A stretch of 64,000 nt of DNA from Acidaminococcus fermentans. Lineage in GTDB: Bacteria; Bacillota; Negativicutes; Acidaminococcales; Acidaminococcaceae. The stretch spans positions 1 to 64,000 of the forward strand of contig NZ_VULN01000013.1 of the NCBI RefSeq assembly GCF_009696675.1, read 5' to 3'. The translations under genes were made by a program, and so were the position numbers. The notes under the pieces were generated by a model. It had not been told where the DNA came from and made no database searches. It saw only the letters and a program-made list of their open reading frames with translations. Positions 38,271 to 46,570 of the stretch are shown here, piece by piece. Each line of letters begins with the position of its first letter. The stretch's first letter is position 1.

Positions 38271-38599
38271 CGGTTTGAAGATTCGTTCATGGATTTTCAG
38301 AAATTTCACGGACCACTGGACAGGGGTACTGCCTTTTCGGGGCAGCTGTCCGGTCAAGGCCATACGGACAGCCGGGTCCACTGCCGAATTGGCGGCAACT
38401 GGTTTGCAGCCTTATTGATTGAACTTTTGGGTTCAACTTTTATAAGTTGGTTACTTCATAACCGCAATGCGTCTGTGCGCAGACTTGTGAAACGGTCAAT
38501 AAGAGTCGTTCGTAACGGGGGATCCCCTGATAGAAGCAAACCGAAATACCGGATGAGACCTTAAAACGCAAGCTGCAAGGGGGCAGCTTGCGTTTTTTT
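38271..38599 (+). ncRNA. Structured non-coding RNA of about 330 nt, possibly a raiA-motif RNA
   Basis: The 468-base gap between two genes contains a consensus promoter, a highly structured segment and a strong terminator. CGGTTTG at the inferred 5' end (38271-38277) pairs with CAAACCG (38537-38543), closing the whole molecule. Inside are GACC-bulge-GGACAG (38311-38323) with CTGTCCGGTC (38346-38355) enclosing CTGCC/GGCAG, and small hairpins at 38382-38397, 38419-38436, 38449-38463 and 38471-38484. The 3' part (CGTTCGTAAC ... GATAGAAGCAAACCG) has the look of conserved RNA sequence. The only long plus frame (102 codons from 38256) starts upstream of the inferred transcript and looks non-coding. 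The raiA motif is my best guess from memory and is unverified. Confidence 0.72.
38565..38599 (+). terminator. Terminator of the structured RNA
   Basis: 12-bp stem AACGCAAGCTGC (38565-38576) and GCAGCTTGCGTT (38583-38594), followed by T5. The next gene starts 38 bases later, so it is transcribed by read-through or a promoter I cannot see. Confidence 0.9.
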
Positions 38600-38636
38600 G
38601 TACAGAAGTAAAAAATGAACTGGGGAGGGAAAAAGC

Positions 38637-40094
38637 TTGGAAAAGCAATATCGGTTGAAACAGGATCGGGCGCCCATCTACGAAGCTCTGGAAAAGTTCC
38701 GGAAAATGCGGGTGGTGCCCTTTGACGTACCCGGCCACAAACGGGGCCGAGGCAACCCGGAACTGACGGAGTTCCTGGGCGAAAAATGTGTGGGGGTGGA
38801 TGTGAACAGCATGAAGCCCCTGGACAACCTGTGCCATCCGGTGTCGGTGATCCGGGAGGCGGAACAGCTGGCCGCTGACGCCTTCGGAGCCAGCCAGGCC
38901 TTCCTGATGGTGGGGGGCACCACCAGTGCCGTCCAGTCCATGATCCTGTCCGCCTGCAAACGGGGAGACAAGATCATCCTGCCCCGGAACGTCCACAAAA
39001 GCATGATCAATGCCCTGGTGCTCTGCGGAGCCATCCCGGTGTACGTGAACCCGGACGTGGACAAGCGGCTGGGGATCAGCCTGGGGATGAAGCGGGATGC
39101 AGTGGCCAAGGCCATCCGGGAGAACCCGGACGCGGTGGCTGTGGTGGTGAACAACCCCACTTATTACGGAGTGTGCAGTGACCTCCGGGCCATTGTAAAG
39201 ATGGCCCACGATGCGGGGATGCTGTGCCTGGCCGATGAAGCTCACGGCACCCATTTCTACTTCGGCAGCGGGCTGCCCGTTTCCGCCATGGCCGCCGGGG
39301 CCGACATGGCCGCCATCTCCATGCACAAAAGCGGGGGCAGCCTGACCCAGTCCAGCTTCCTGCTCACCGGTCCCAAGGTCCACGCCGGCTATGTGCGCCA
39401 GATCATCAACCTGACCCAGACCACCTCCGGCAGCTACCTGCTCATGTCCAGCCTGGACATCAGCCGCCGGCGGCTGGCTCTCCACGGACGGGAAATCTTC
39501 CACAAAGTGGTGGACATGGCGGAATACGCCCGGCAGGAAATCAACAACATCGGAGGCTACTATGCCTTTGGCCGGGAACTGATGAACGGAGATTCCGTGT
39601 TCGACTTCGACAACACCAAACTGAGCATCCACACCCTGGATATCGGTCTGGCCGGCATCGAAGTGTACGACATCCTCCGGGATGATTATGACATCCAGAT
39701 CGAATTCGGGGATATCGGCAACATCCTGGCCTACCTGTCCATGGGGGACCGGATCCAGGATCTGGAACGGCTGGTCAGCGCCCTGGCGGAAATCCGCCGC
39801 CGGTATCAGAAGGATCCCACCGGCATGCTCACCCAGGAATATGTGGAACCGGTGGTGGTCACCAGTCCCCAGGAAGCCTTCTATGCCGAGAAGGTAAGCC
39901 TGCCTCTGGAGCAGTGTGAGGGCCGGGTGTGCAGCGAATTCGTCATGTGCTATCCTCCGGGGATCCCGCTTCTGGCCCCTGGGGAAAAAATCACCAAAAC
40001 CGTACTGGAACATATCCGGTACGCCAAAGAAAAGGGCTGCAGCATGACCGGTTCGGAAGATCCGGAACTGCTCCACCTGAATGTATTAGCATAA
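38637..40094 (+). CDS. speA: Arginine/lysine/ornithine decarboxylase, fold-type I, biosynthetic type
   Basis: 485 residues, TTG start with GGGGAGGG upstream. A PLP enzyme of the Bacillus SpeA/YaaO group. PGHKRGRG (32-39), DEAHGTH (200-206) and the PLP lysine in SMHKSGGS (Lys231) are clear. SpeE and an agmatinase follow, so arginine decarboxylation to agmatine is the best guess, though lysine or ornithine specificity cannot be excluded by sequence alone. It is about 200 residues shorter than inducible acid-stress decarboxylases. It starts the speA-speE-speB run. Confidence 0.88.
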   Translation: MEKQYRLKQDRAPIYEALEKFRKMRVVPFDVPGHKRGRGNPELTEFLGEKCVGVDVNSMKPLDNLCHPVSVIREAEQLAADAFGASQAFLMVGGTTSAVQSMILSACKRGDKIILPRNVHKSMINALVLCGAIPVYVNPDVDKRLGISLGMKRDAVAKAIRENPDAVAVVVNNPTYYGVCSDLRAIVKMAHDAGMLCLADEAHGTHFYFGSGLPVSAMAAGADMAAISMHKSGGSLTQSSFLLTGPKVHAGYVRQIINLTQTTSGSYLLMSSLDISRRRLALHGREIFHKVVDMAEYARQEINNIGGYYAFGRELMNGDSVFDFDNTKLSIHTLDIGLAGIEVYDILRDDYDIQIEFGDIGNILAYLSMGDRIQDLERLVSALAEIRRRYQKDPTGMLTQEYVEPVVVTSPQEAFYAEKVSLPLEQCEGRVCSEFVMCYPPGIPLLAPGEKITKTVLEHIRYAKEKGCSMTGSEDPELLHLNVLA

Positions 40095-40110
40095 GAGGGG
40101 GATACAACCA

Positions 40111-40992
40111 ATGGAAATGTGGTTCAGTGAATTCCATACCCCGGATGTGAAACACAGCCTCCGGGTCAACCGTCACCTGTTCTCCAAACAGAGTGACTTC
40201 CAGCGGATCGATATTTTCGAGACGCCGGAATTCGGCCGGGTGCTCACCCTGGACGGGAACGTGATGCTGACGGAACGGGATGAATTCATCTACGACGAAA
40301 TGATGACCCATGTGCCCATGGCCGTCCACAAGGGCATCAAGGACATCCTGGTGATCGGCGCCGGGGACGGGGGCGTGGTCCGGGAACTGACCCGGTACGA
40401 CCGGGTGGAGAAAATCGACCTGGTGGAAATGGATCCCATGGTGGTGGAAGCCTGCCGGAATTACCTGCCCGGGAACGCCTGCCGGATGGACGACCGTCGG
40501 GTGCACATCTACTTTGAAAATGCCCTGAAATTCATCCGCCACCGGGAAAATTCCTACGACCTGATCATTGTGGATTCCGTGGATCCTTTCGGTCCCTCCG
40601 AAGGGTTCTTCACCCGGGAATTCTACGGCAGCTGCTACAATGCCCTCCGGGAAGACGGGATCATGGTGAACCAGCAGGGGAGCCCCTTCTACAAGGAAGA
40701 CGCCATTGCCATGCAGCGGAGCCACCAGCGGATCGTCAGCACCTTCCCCATCAGCAAGGTATACCAGGCCCACATCCCCACCTATGCGGCAGGGTACTGG
40801 ACCTTCGGCTTTGCCAGCAAGAAGTACCATCCCATCAACGACCTGGACGCTCCCGCCTGGGAAGCCCTGAACATGCACACCCGGTACTACACCACCCGGC
40901 TCCATGTGGGAGCTTTCTGGCTGCCGGCTTTCCTGGAGGAAATGCTCAAAGAAGTGGAAACGGAAGAAGGCTGCAAAAATGCTGACAAATAA
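40111..40992 (+). CDS. speE: Spermidine synthase (aminopropyltransferase)
   Basis: 293 residues. It transfers aminopropyl from decarboxylated S-adenosylmethionine to putrescine. YDEMMTHVP (61-69), the nucleotide motif GAGDGG (83-88), and DSVDP (155-159) with the catalytic Asp are all present. speD, which makes the aminopropyl donor, is not in the window. It lies 16 bases after speA and overlaps speB by 14 bases. Confidence 0.93.
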   Translation: MEMWFSEFHTPDVKHSLRVNRHLFSKQSDFQRIDIFETPEFGRVLTLDGNVMLTERDEFIYDEMMTHVPMAVHKGIKDILVIGAGDGGVVRELTRYDRVEKIDLVEMDPMVVEACRNYLPGNACRMDDRRVHIYFENALKFIRHRENSYDLIIVDSVDPFGPSEGFFTREFYGSCYNALREDGIMVNQQGSPFYKEDAIAMQRSHQRIVSTFPISKVYQAHIPTYAAGYWTFGFASKKYHPINDLDAPAWEALNMHTRYYTTRLHVGAFWLPAFLEEMLKEVETEEGCKNADK

Positions 40993-41833
40993 TGTGGAAA
41001 CCTTCCTGGCCTGCGACGCTCCTTACGAAAAGGCCAAAATCGTCCTGTTCGGAGCCCCCTTTGATTCCACCACCAGCTATCGGCCCGGCACCCGGTTCGG
41101 GTCTTCCGCTATCCGCCACGAAAGCTTCGGCCTGGAAACCTACAGTCCCTACCAGGACAAGGATCTGACGGACTATGCAGTGTTCGACAGCGGGGACCTG
41201 GAACTGTGCTTTGGCAGTTCGGAAATGGCCCTGAAGGACATTGAGGACCGGACTGCCACTATCCTCCAGGACGGGAAGCTGCCCTTTATGATCGGAGGCG
41301 AACACCTGGTGACCCTGGGCGCCTTCCGGGCAGTGCTGAAAAAGTACCCGGACCTCCAGATCGTCCACTTTGATGCCCACACGGACCTGCGGGATGACTA
41401 CCTGGGGGCGAAACTGAGCCATGCCTGTGTGATCCGTCGGTGCCACGACCTGATCGGGGACGGGAAAATCCACCAGTTCTGCATCCGCAGCGGGGAACGG
41501 GAAGAATGGCAGTTCGCCCATGCCCACACGGACCTGCATCCCTTCAGTTTCGGAGGGCTGGAACAGCTGGTCCGGGATCTGGAAAAGAGCCAGGCTCCGG
41601 TGTATTTCACCATCGACCTGGACTGCCTGGATCCTTCCGTGTTCCCGGGCACCGGGACCCCGGAAGCCGGGGGCATCACCTTCATGCAGCTGCTGAACGC
41701 CCTGCGGCTGGTGGCCAGGACCAATGTGGTGGCTGCCGATGTGAACGAACTGGCCCCCATGCTGGATGCCAGCGGAGCCTCCACAGCCGTGGCCTGCAAA
41801 GTGGTCCGGGAACTGCTGCTGGCGCTGTTGTAA
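40979..41833 (+). CDS. speB: Agmatinase
   Basis: 284 residues from the ATG at 40979 inside the end of speE, with GAAGAAGG upstream. A manganese ureohydrolase that turns agmatine into putrescine and urea. Metal motifs: GGEH (106-109), DAHTD (132-136) and DLDCLD (213-218). Overlap with speE suggests translational coupling. Guanidino substrates other than agmatine are possible in this family, but the decarboxylase neighbour supports agmatine. Confidence 0.92.
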   Translation: MLTNNVETFLACDAPYEKAKIVLFGAPFDSTTSYRPGTRFGSSAIRHESFGLETYSPYQDKDLTDYAVFDSGDLELCFGSSEMALKDIEDRTATILQDGKLPFMIGGEHLVTLGAFRAVLKKYPDLQIVHFDAHTDLRDDYLGAKLSHACVIRRCHDLIGDGKIHQFCIRSGEREEWQFAHAHTDLHPFSFGGLEQLVRDLEKSQAPVYFTIDLDCLDPSVFPGTGTPEAGGITFMQLLNALRLVARTNVVAADVNELAPMLDASGASTAVACKVVRELLLALL

Positions 41834-41860
41834 AGGTATGCTGCAAAAGCAGCATACCAG
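41834..41860 (+). terminator. Hairpin after speB
   Basis: GGTATGCTGC (41835-41844), loop AAAA, GCAGCATACC (41849-41858); no T-run. A second hairpin, GAGCCGC-ACA-GCGGCTC, lies at 41866-41882. Confidence 0.55.
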
Positions 41861-41883
41861 CTGTAGAGCCGCACAGCGGCTCA

Positions 41884-42037
41884 AGTCTGAAGTCTGGAGT
41901 CTGGAGCCGAAGGATAAATTTGCAGGCAAATTTATGAATGTGTAAATCGGATCCGGTTTTACAAATTACTGAGGACCCGGCCATAAAGACGGGTCCTATC
42001 CTGGGGCTTCAGACTTCCGACTCCAGACTTCCGACTC
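41884..42037. repeat. Composite repeat: inverted heptamer arrays around a 22-bp palindrome
   Basis: Left array AGTCTGA, AGTCTGG, AGTCTGG (41884-41904). Then the palindrome with arms ATAAATTTGC and GCAAATTTAT (41914-41935), GTGTAAATCGG (41940-41950), and a hairpin AGGACCCG/CGGGTCCT (41972-41997). The right array is CAGACTT, CCGACTC twice (42010-42037), which reads GTCNNNA on the minus strand. The palindrome and GTGTAAATCGG also occur, inverted, at 28171-28208. No coding frame is convincing in this 262-base gap. Confidence 0.65.
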
Positions 42038-42038
42038 A

Positions 42039-42066
42039 GGTCTGCTGCTTGTGCAGCAGACCTCTT
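42039..42066 (+). terminator. Hairpin before the carboxynorspermidine synthase gene
   Basis: GGTCTGCTGC (42039-42048) and GCAGCAGACC (42053-42062) around TTGT, then TCTTA. Resembles the hairpin after speB. As at 28264, a terminator-like hairpin stands at the far side of the repeat. Confidence 0.5.
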
Positions 42067-42095
42067 AGACACAATATTCCAAGGAGGAAAATATC

Positions 42096-43355
42096 ATGAG
42101 CAGAGTCCTTGTTATCGGCTGCGGCGGAGTTGCTTCTGTAGCCATCCAGAAATGCTGTCAGGTCAGCGATGTGTTCACCGAGCTGTGCATTGCCAGCCGG
42201 ACCAAATCCAAATGCGATGCCCTGGCGGAAAAACTGAAAGGGAAGACCGCCACCAAAGTCACCACCGCCCAGGTGGATGCGGACCATGTGGACCAGGTGA
42301 TCGCCCTGATCAAAAGCTACCAGCCGGACCTGGTGATGAACATTGCCCTGCCTTATCAGGATCTGACCATTATGGATGCCTGCCTGGCCTGCGGGGTGAA
42401 CTATATGGACACCGCCAACTACGAACCGGAAGACACGGACGATCCCAAATGGCGGGCCATCTACGAAAAACGCTGCAAGGAAGAAGGATTCTCCGCCTAC
42501 TTCGACTACAGCTGGCAGTGGGCCTACAAAGAAAAATTCGAAAAGGCCGGCCTTACCGCCCTGCTGGGCTGCGGCTTCGATCCGGGGGTGACCCAGGCTT
42601 ACTGCGCCTATGCCCAGAAGCATGAATTCGATACCATCGACACCATCGACATCCTGGACTGCAACGGCGGGGACCACGGGTACGCCTTTGCCACCAACTT
42701 CAACCCGGAAGTGAACCTGCGGGAAGTGTCCGCTCCCGGCAGCTACTGGGAAAACGGCCACTGGGTGGAAATCCCGGCCATGAGCATCAAACGGGAATAC
42801 AACTTCGACCAGGTGGGAGAAAAGGACATGTACCTGCTCCACCACGAAGAAATCGAAAGCCTGGCCAAGAACATCCCCGGGGTGAAACGGATCCGGTTCT
42901 TCATGACCTTCGGCCAGAGCTATCTGGATCATATGCGCTGTCTGGAGGATGTGGGCATGCTGTCCACCACCCCCATCAACTTTGAAGGCCACGAAATCGT
43001 CCCCATCAAATTCCTCAAGGCCCTGCTGCCGGATCCGGCCAGCCTGGGTCCCCGGACCAAGGGCAAGACCAACATCGGCTGCATCTTCACCGGGAAGAAG
43101 GACGGGAAGGAAAAGACCTACTACATCTACAATGTGTGCGACCATCAGGCCTGCTACCGGGAAGTGGGCAGCCAGGCCATCAGCTACACCACCGGCGTGC
43201 CGGCCATGTGCGGCGCCCTGATGCTGCTTACTGGGAAATGGACCACTCCCGGGGTCCACACGGTGGAAGAATTCGATCCGGATCCCTTCCTGGATGCCCT
43301 GGACAAGCACGGCCTGCCCCGGAGCGAATCCCATGATCCGGCCCTGGTGAAATAA
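42096..43355 (+). CDS. Carboxynorspermidine synthase (saccharopine dehydrogenase family)
   Basis: 419 residues, AAGGAGG upstream. An NADPH enzyme that condenses a diamine with aspartate semialdehyde: with putrescine it makes carboxyspermidine. The Rossmann motif VIGCGGVASV begins at residue 6, and LGCGFDPGVTQAYCAYA and HQACYREVGSQAISYTTGVP are typical of this group. The following gene is the matching decarboxylase and overlaps by one base, which makes the assignment stronger than that of lone saccharopine dehydrogenases. Confidence 0.9.
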   Translation: MSRVLVIGCGGVASVAIQKCCQVSDVFTELCIASRTKSKCDALAEKLKGKTATKVTTAQVDADHVDQVIALIKSYQPDLVMNIALPYQDLTIMDACLACGVNYMDTANYEPEDTDDPKWRAIYEKRCKEEGFSAYFDYSWQWAYKEKFEKAGLTALLGCGFDPGVTQAYCAYAQKHEFDTIDTIDILDCNGGDHGYAFATNFNPEVNLREVSAPGSYWENGHWVEIPAMSIKREYNFDQVGEKDMYLLHHEEIESLAKNIPGVKRIRFFMTFGQSYLDHMRCLEDVGMLSTTPINFEGHEIVPIKFLKALLPDPASLGPRTKGKTNIGCIFTGKKDGKEKTYYIYNVCDHQACYREVGSQAISYTTGVPAMCGALMLLTGKWTTPGVHTVEEFDPDPFLDALDKHGLPRSESHDPALVK

Positions 43356-44569
43356 TGGACTGGAACAAGGTGCGGGAAGAGCGGCCCGCCTTTGCAGGGC
43401 TCCGGGGGAAGACTCCGGAAGCCGCCTTCGGAGGGCTGACCACTCCCTGTTACATCCTGGACAAGGCAGCCCTCCGCCGGAACGGGGAGATCCTGAAAGG
43501 GGTCCAGGACCGGACCGGCTGCCGGATCCTCCTGGCCCAGAAGGCTTTTTCCAACTACGACCTGTACCCGGTGCTGGAGCCCTACCTGGCCGGCACCGAA
43601 GCCAGCGGCCTTTATGAGGCCAAACTGGGCCGGGAAGCCATGCCCGGGAAGGAAGTCCATGTGTTCTGCGGGGCCTACCGGGAAGACCAGATGGAAGAAG
43701 TGTGCCAGGTGGCGGACCATATTGTGTTCAATTCCCCCCGGCAGCTGAAGACCTGGGGCCCCATGGCCAAAAAGGCCGGGAAAAGCGTGGGGCTCCGGAT
43801 CAACCCGGAATGTTCTACCCAGGAAGGCCATGCCATCTATGATCCCTGTGCCCCCGGCAGCCGGATGGGCACCACCCGGGCCCAGTGGGATGCTTGGATG
43901 ACCCCGGATCTGGTGGAGCTTCTGGACGGGATCCACTTCCACACTCTGTGCGAACAGGATGCCCAGGACCTGAAAAAGACCCTGGATGCTGTGGAAGAAA
44001 AGTTCGGGGATGTGCTGCCCCACATGAAATGGGTGAACATGGGGGGCGGCCACCACATCACCCGGCCAGGGTACCATATTCCCCTGCTGGAGGAATGCAT
44101 CCGCAGGGCCCAGAAGGCCTGGGACGTTACCGTGTACCTGGAACCGGGAGAAGCCTGTGCCCTGAACGCCGGGTACCTGGCCACCCGGGTGCTGGATGTG
44201 GTGGAAAACGGAGAGGTGAAGATCGCCATATTGGACACCAGCGCCGCCTGCCATATGCCGGATGTGCTGGAAATGCCTTACCGGCCGCCCCTTTACGGAG
44301 CCGGGGAACCGGGAGAGCGGCCTGTGACCTGGCGGCTGGGCAGCGGTACCTGCCTGGCCGGGGACGTGGCCGGAGACTACAGCTTCGACGGGGAACTGGA
44401 AGTGGGGGACCTGCTGCTCTTCGGAGACATGGCCATTTACACCACCTGCAAGAACAACACCTTCAACGGCATGCCCCTGCCGGATATCGACGTGCTGGAA
44501 GAGGACGGGACGGTGAAGGTGCTGAAACGGTTCGGCTATGAAGATTTCAAGATGAGGTTGGGAAGGTAA
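43355..44569 (+). CDS. nspC: Carboxynorspermidine decarboxylase
   Basis: 404 residues, start overlapping the previous stop (TAATG). A fold-type III PLP decarboxylase that completes the alternative spermidine/norspermidine route. The PLP lysine is Lys63 (LLAQKAFSNYD). HTLCEQ, MGGGHHITRPGY and the PGEACALNAGYL segment mark the PLP and substrate sites. With the previous gene it gives spermidine without decarboxylated S-adenosylmethionine. Confidence 0.92.
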   Translation: MDWNKVREERPAFAGLRGKTPEAAFGGLTTPCYILDKAALRRNGEILKGVQDRTGCRILLAQKAFSNYDLYPVLEPYLAGTEASGLYEAKLGREAMPGKEVHVFCGAYREDQMEEVCQVADHIVFNSPRQLKTWGPMAKKAGKSVGLRINPECSTQEGHAIYDPCAPGSRMGTTRAQWDAWMTPDLVELLDGIHFHTLCEQDAQDLKKTLDAVEEKFGDVLPHMKWVNMGGGHHITRPGYHIPLLEECIRRAQKAWDVTVYLEPGEACALNAGYLATRVLDVVENGEVKIAILDTSAACHMPDVLEMPYRPPLYGAGEPGERPVTWRLGSGTCLAGDVAGDYSFDGELEVGDLLLFGDMAIYTTCKNNTFNGMPLPDIDVLEEDGTVKVLKRFGYEDFKMRLGR

Positions 44570-44599
44570 AGGGCGGCGCCCTTTGCCTGTCAATTGACG

Positions 44600-44630
44600 A
44601 GAGTGTTGCAAAAGCGACACTCTCTTTTTT
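44600..44630 (+). terminator. Terminator of the nspC operon
   Basis: AGAGTGTTGC (44600-44609) and GCGACACTCT (44614-44623) around AAAA, then CTTTTTTT. Its T-run forms part of the first TTTACA repeat of the pst control region. Confidence 0.9.
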
Positions 44631-44667
44631 TACAATTCTTTACAAAACCCTGCTCTTACTTTTTACA
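44629..44667 (+). promoter_or_regulatory. Candidate Pho box of the pst operon
   Basis: TTTACA occurs three times in direct orientation at 44629, 44639 and 44662, spacings of 10 and 23 bases, that is about one and two helical turns. PhoP of Gram-positive bacteria binds TT(A/T/C)ACA direct repeats of this kind. The promoter itself is not clear (TATAGA near 44687 could be a -10), as expected for an activator-dependent promoter. Confidence 0.5.
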
Positions 44668-44743
44668 TGGCTCTGGTATCTTATAGCTATAGACAAAAGC
44701 AATACTACTGTCATCATGGATTTTCTGTAAGGGAGCGATGAAG

Positions 44744-45646
44744 ATGATCTTGAAAAACAAATGGAAAAAACTGGCTGTGACAGTCCTGGCTGGGATGATG
44801 GTCATGGGCGCTTTGGGGTGCGGCGGCCAGAAGGCTGCTGACACCAAGAAGCCGGCTGCGGTCAGCGGAAACATCACCGGGTCCGGTTCTTCCGCCCTGC
44901 TGCCTCTGGTCAAGGATGCTGCCGAAAGCTTCAAGAAGCAGCATAAGGAAGTGAGCATCAGCCTGAACGCCGGCGGTTCCGGCATGGGCCTGAAACAGGT
45001 GTCCGACGGGTCCGTGGATATGGGGAACTCCGACGTACCGGCGGCTTCCAAACTGCCCAAAGACAAGGCTGACAAACTGGAAGACCACAAGATCTGCGTT
45101 ATGACTGTGGCCACCATCGTGAACAAGGATGTGGCTGAAAAAGTCAAGAGCCTGACCAAACAGCAGCTTACCGACATCTTCACCGCCAAAGTCACCAACT
45201 GGAAAGAAGTGGGCGGCCCGGATGAAACCATTACCCTGGTAACCCGGCCCAAGACCTCCGGTACCCGTGCCCTGTTCGCCAAATACGCCATGGGCGGTGC
45301 GGAAGAAGCTTCCAACAAATCTCTGGAAACCGATAACTCCGGCCTGCTGGTACAGAGCGTAGCCCAGAACAAAGGGGCCATCGGTTATGTGGCTCTGCCT
45401 TACCTGACCAAGAATGACACCGTAGCCACCATCTCCATCGACGGTGTGGCTCCCACCCTGGAAAACACCTACTCCGGCAAATACAATGTGTGGGGTTATG
45501 AACACATCTACACCAGCAAGAATCCGAAAGCTGCCGTCAAAGCCTTCCTGGATTACATCCTGTCCGCCGACTACGGCAAACGGATCGAAGAACTGGGTTA
45601 TGGTGTGAGCAGCAAGATGCAGGTTAAAGATACCGCTCATGATTAA
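44744..45646 (+). CDS. pstS: Phosphate-binding lipoprotein PstS
   Basis: 300 residues from the ATG at 44744, eight bases after AAGGGAG; an ATG at 44738 is only two bases from it. A lipobox LGC places the lipid at about Cys26. GSGSSALLPLVKDAAESF and GSGMGLKQVSDGSVDMGNSD are the phosphate-binding segments, and TRPKTSGTRALF completes the site. The protein is anchored in the membrane and delivers phosphate to PstCA. First gene of pstSCAB-phoU. Confidence 0.94.
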   Translation: MILKNKWKKLAVTVLAGMMVMGALGCGGQKAADTKKPAAVSGNITGSGSSALLPLVKDAAESFKKQHKEVSISLNAGGSGMGLKQVSDGSVDMGNSDVPAASKLPKDKADKLEDHKICVMTVATIVNKDVAEKVKSLTKQQLTDIFTAKVTNWKEVGGPDETITLVTRPKTSGTRALFAKYAMGGAEEASNKSLETDNSGLLVQSVAQNKGAIGYVALPYLTKNDTVATISIDGVAPTLENTYSGKYNVWGYEHIYTSKNPKAAVKAFLDYILSADYGKRIEELGYGVSSKMQVKDTAHD

Positions 45647-46568
45647 TGAAAAGGGTTCACAAAAGCTGGTACAGGTTCACCGCAAAGAATCCTTGTCACA
45701 GACTGTAATCACGGCCTGCGGCATTGCAGCGGCCCTGCTGCCTTTCCTGATGGCCGCTTTCCTTCTCGTGAAGGGAAGCGGCACCTTTTGGGATTTCGGC
45801 CACAGTATTACGGAATTCCTGTTTTCCGCCCAGTGGAAACCCAGTGATACCATGGAGGGCGGCGGCCAGGTAGGGGCGGCCATGTTCATCAGCGGCTCCC
45901 TGGTCACCTGCTTCCTGTCCCTGGTATTTGCCCTGCCGGTGAGCCTGGCAGCGGCCATCTACATGTCGGAAATGGCGTCTCCGGCGGTACAGCGGCTGAT
46001 CCGCCCGGTGGTGGAAATGTTCACCGGGATCCCTTCTGTTATTTACGGCTGGGTGGGCCTTACCGTACTGGTGCCCTTCCTCCGGAAAATCTTCCCCATG
46101 CCCTTCGGGTTCTCGGTACTGGCCGCGTCCCTGGTGCTGGCGGTGATGATCTTCCCGGTGATCACCACCATGGCCGCTGACGCCATGCTGGCGGTACCCA
46201 AGAGCTGGCGGGATGCTTCCTACGGTCTGGGAGCCACCCGGTGGGAAACCATCCGGAACGTGATCCTCTCGGCTGCCCAGCGGGGCATCTTCACCGGCGT
46301 GGTGCTGGGCCTGGCCCGTGCCCTGGGGGAAGCCCTGGCCGTGGCCATGGTCATCGGCCAGATGAAACGGTTCCCCACGTCCCTGTTCCTGCCGGCGTCC
46401 ACCATGACCACGGTGATCGCCAACGACATGGGCGGTGCCATGGAAGGCGGGGAATACAGTGCAGCCCTGTGGACGTTGGGTCTGCTGCTGTTTGTGATTT
46501 CGTTCATCCTGATCTTTATCATCCATACCTTTGGTAAAGATCCCCTGAAACTGAAAGAGGAGGACTGA
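45639..46568 (+). CDS. pstC: Phosphate ABC transporter permease PstC
   Basis: 309 residues with six membrane segments. The ATG overlaps the end of pstS by eight bases. The EAA loop that meets the ATPase is readable as SYGLGATRWETIRNVILSAA. EMFTGIPSVIYGWVGL is typical of PstC. It pairs with PstA two bases later. Confidence 0.94.
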   Translation: MINEKGSQKLVQVHRKESLSQTVITACGIAAALLPFLMAAFLLVKGSGTFWDFGHSITEFLFSAQWKPSDTMEGGGQVGAAMFISGSLVTCFLSLVFALPVSLAAAIYMSEMASPAVQRLIRPVVEMFTGIPSVIYGWVGLTVLVPFLRKIFPMPFGFSVLAASLVLAVMIFPVITTMAADAMLAVPKSWRDASYGLGATRWETIRNVILSAAQRGIFTGVVLGLARALGEALAVAMVIGQMKRFPTSLFLPASTMTTVIANDMGGAMEGGEYSAALWTLGLLLFVISFILIFIIHTFGKDPLKLKEED

Positions 46569-46570
46569 CC

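Noticed and set aside
38256-38564. A 102-codon frame through the structured RNA region
   Set aside because: It would start before the inferred transcription start, has no ribosome-binding site, and its sequence is explained better by RNA helices.
38600-38636. A riboswitch or T-box controlling the decarboxylase
   Set aside because: The RNA before it lacks the T-box sequence and lysine- or guanidine-riboswitch motifs I know, and it ends in a terminator with its own promoter upstream. Control of the gene by read-through remains possible.
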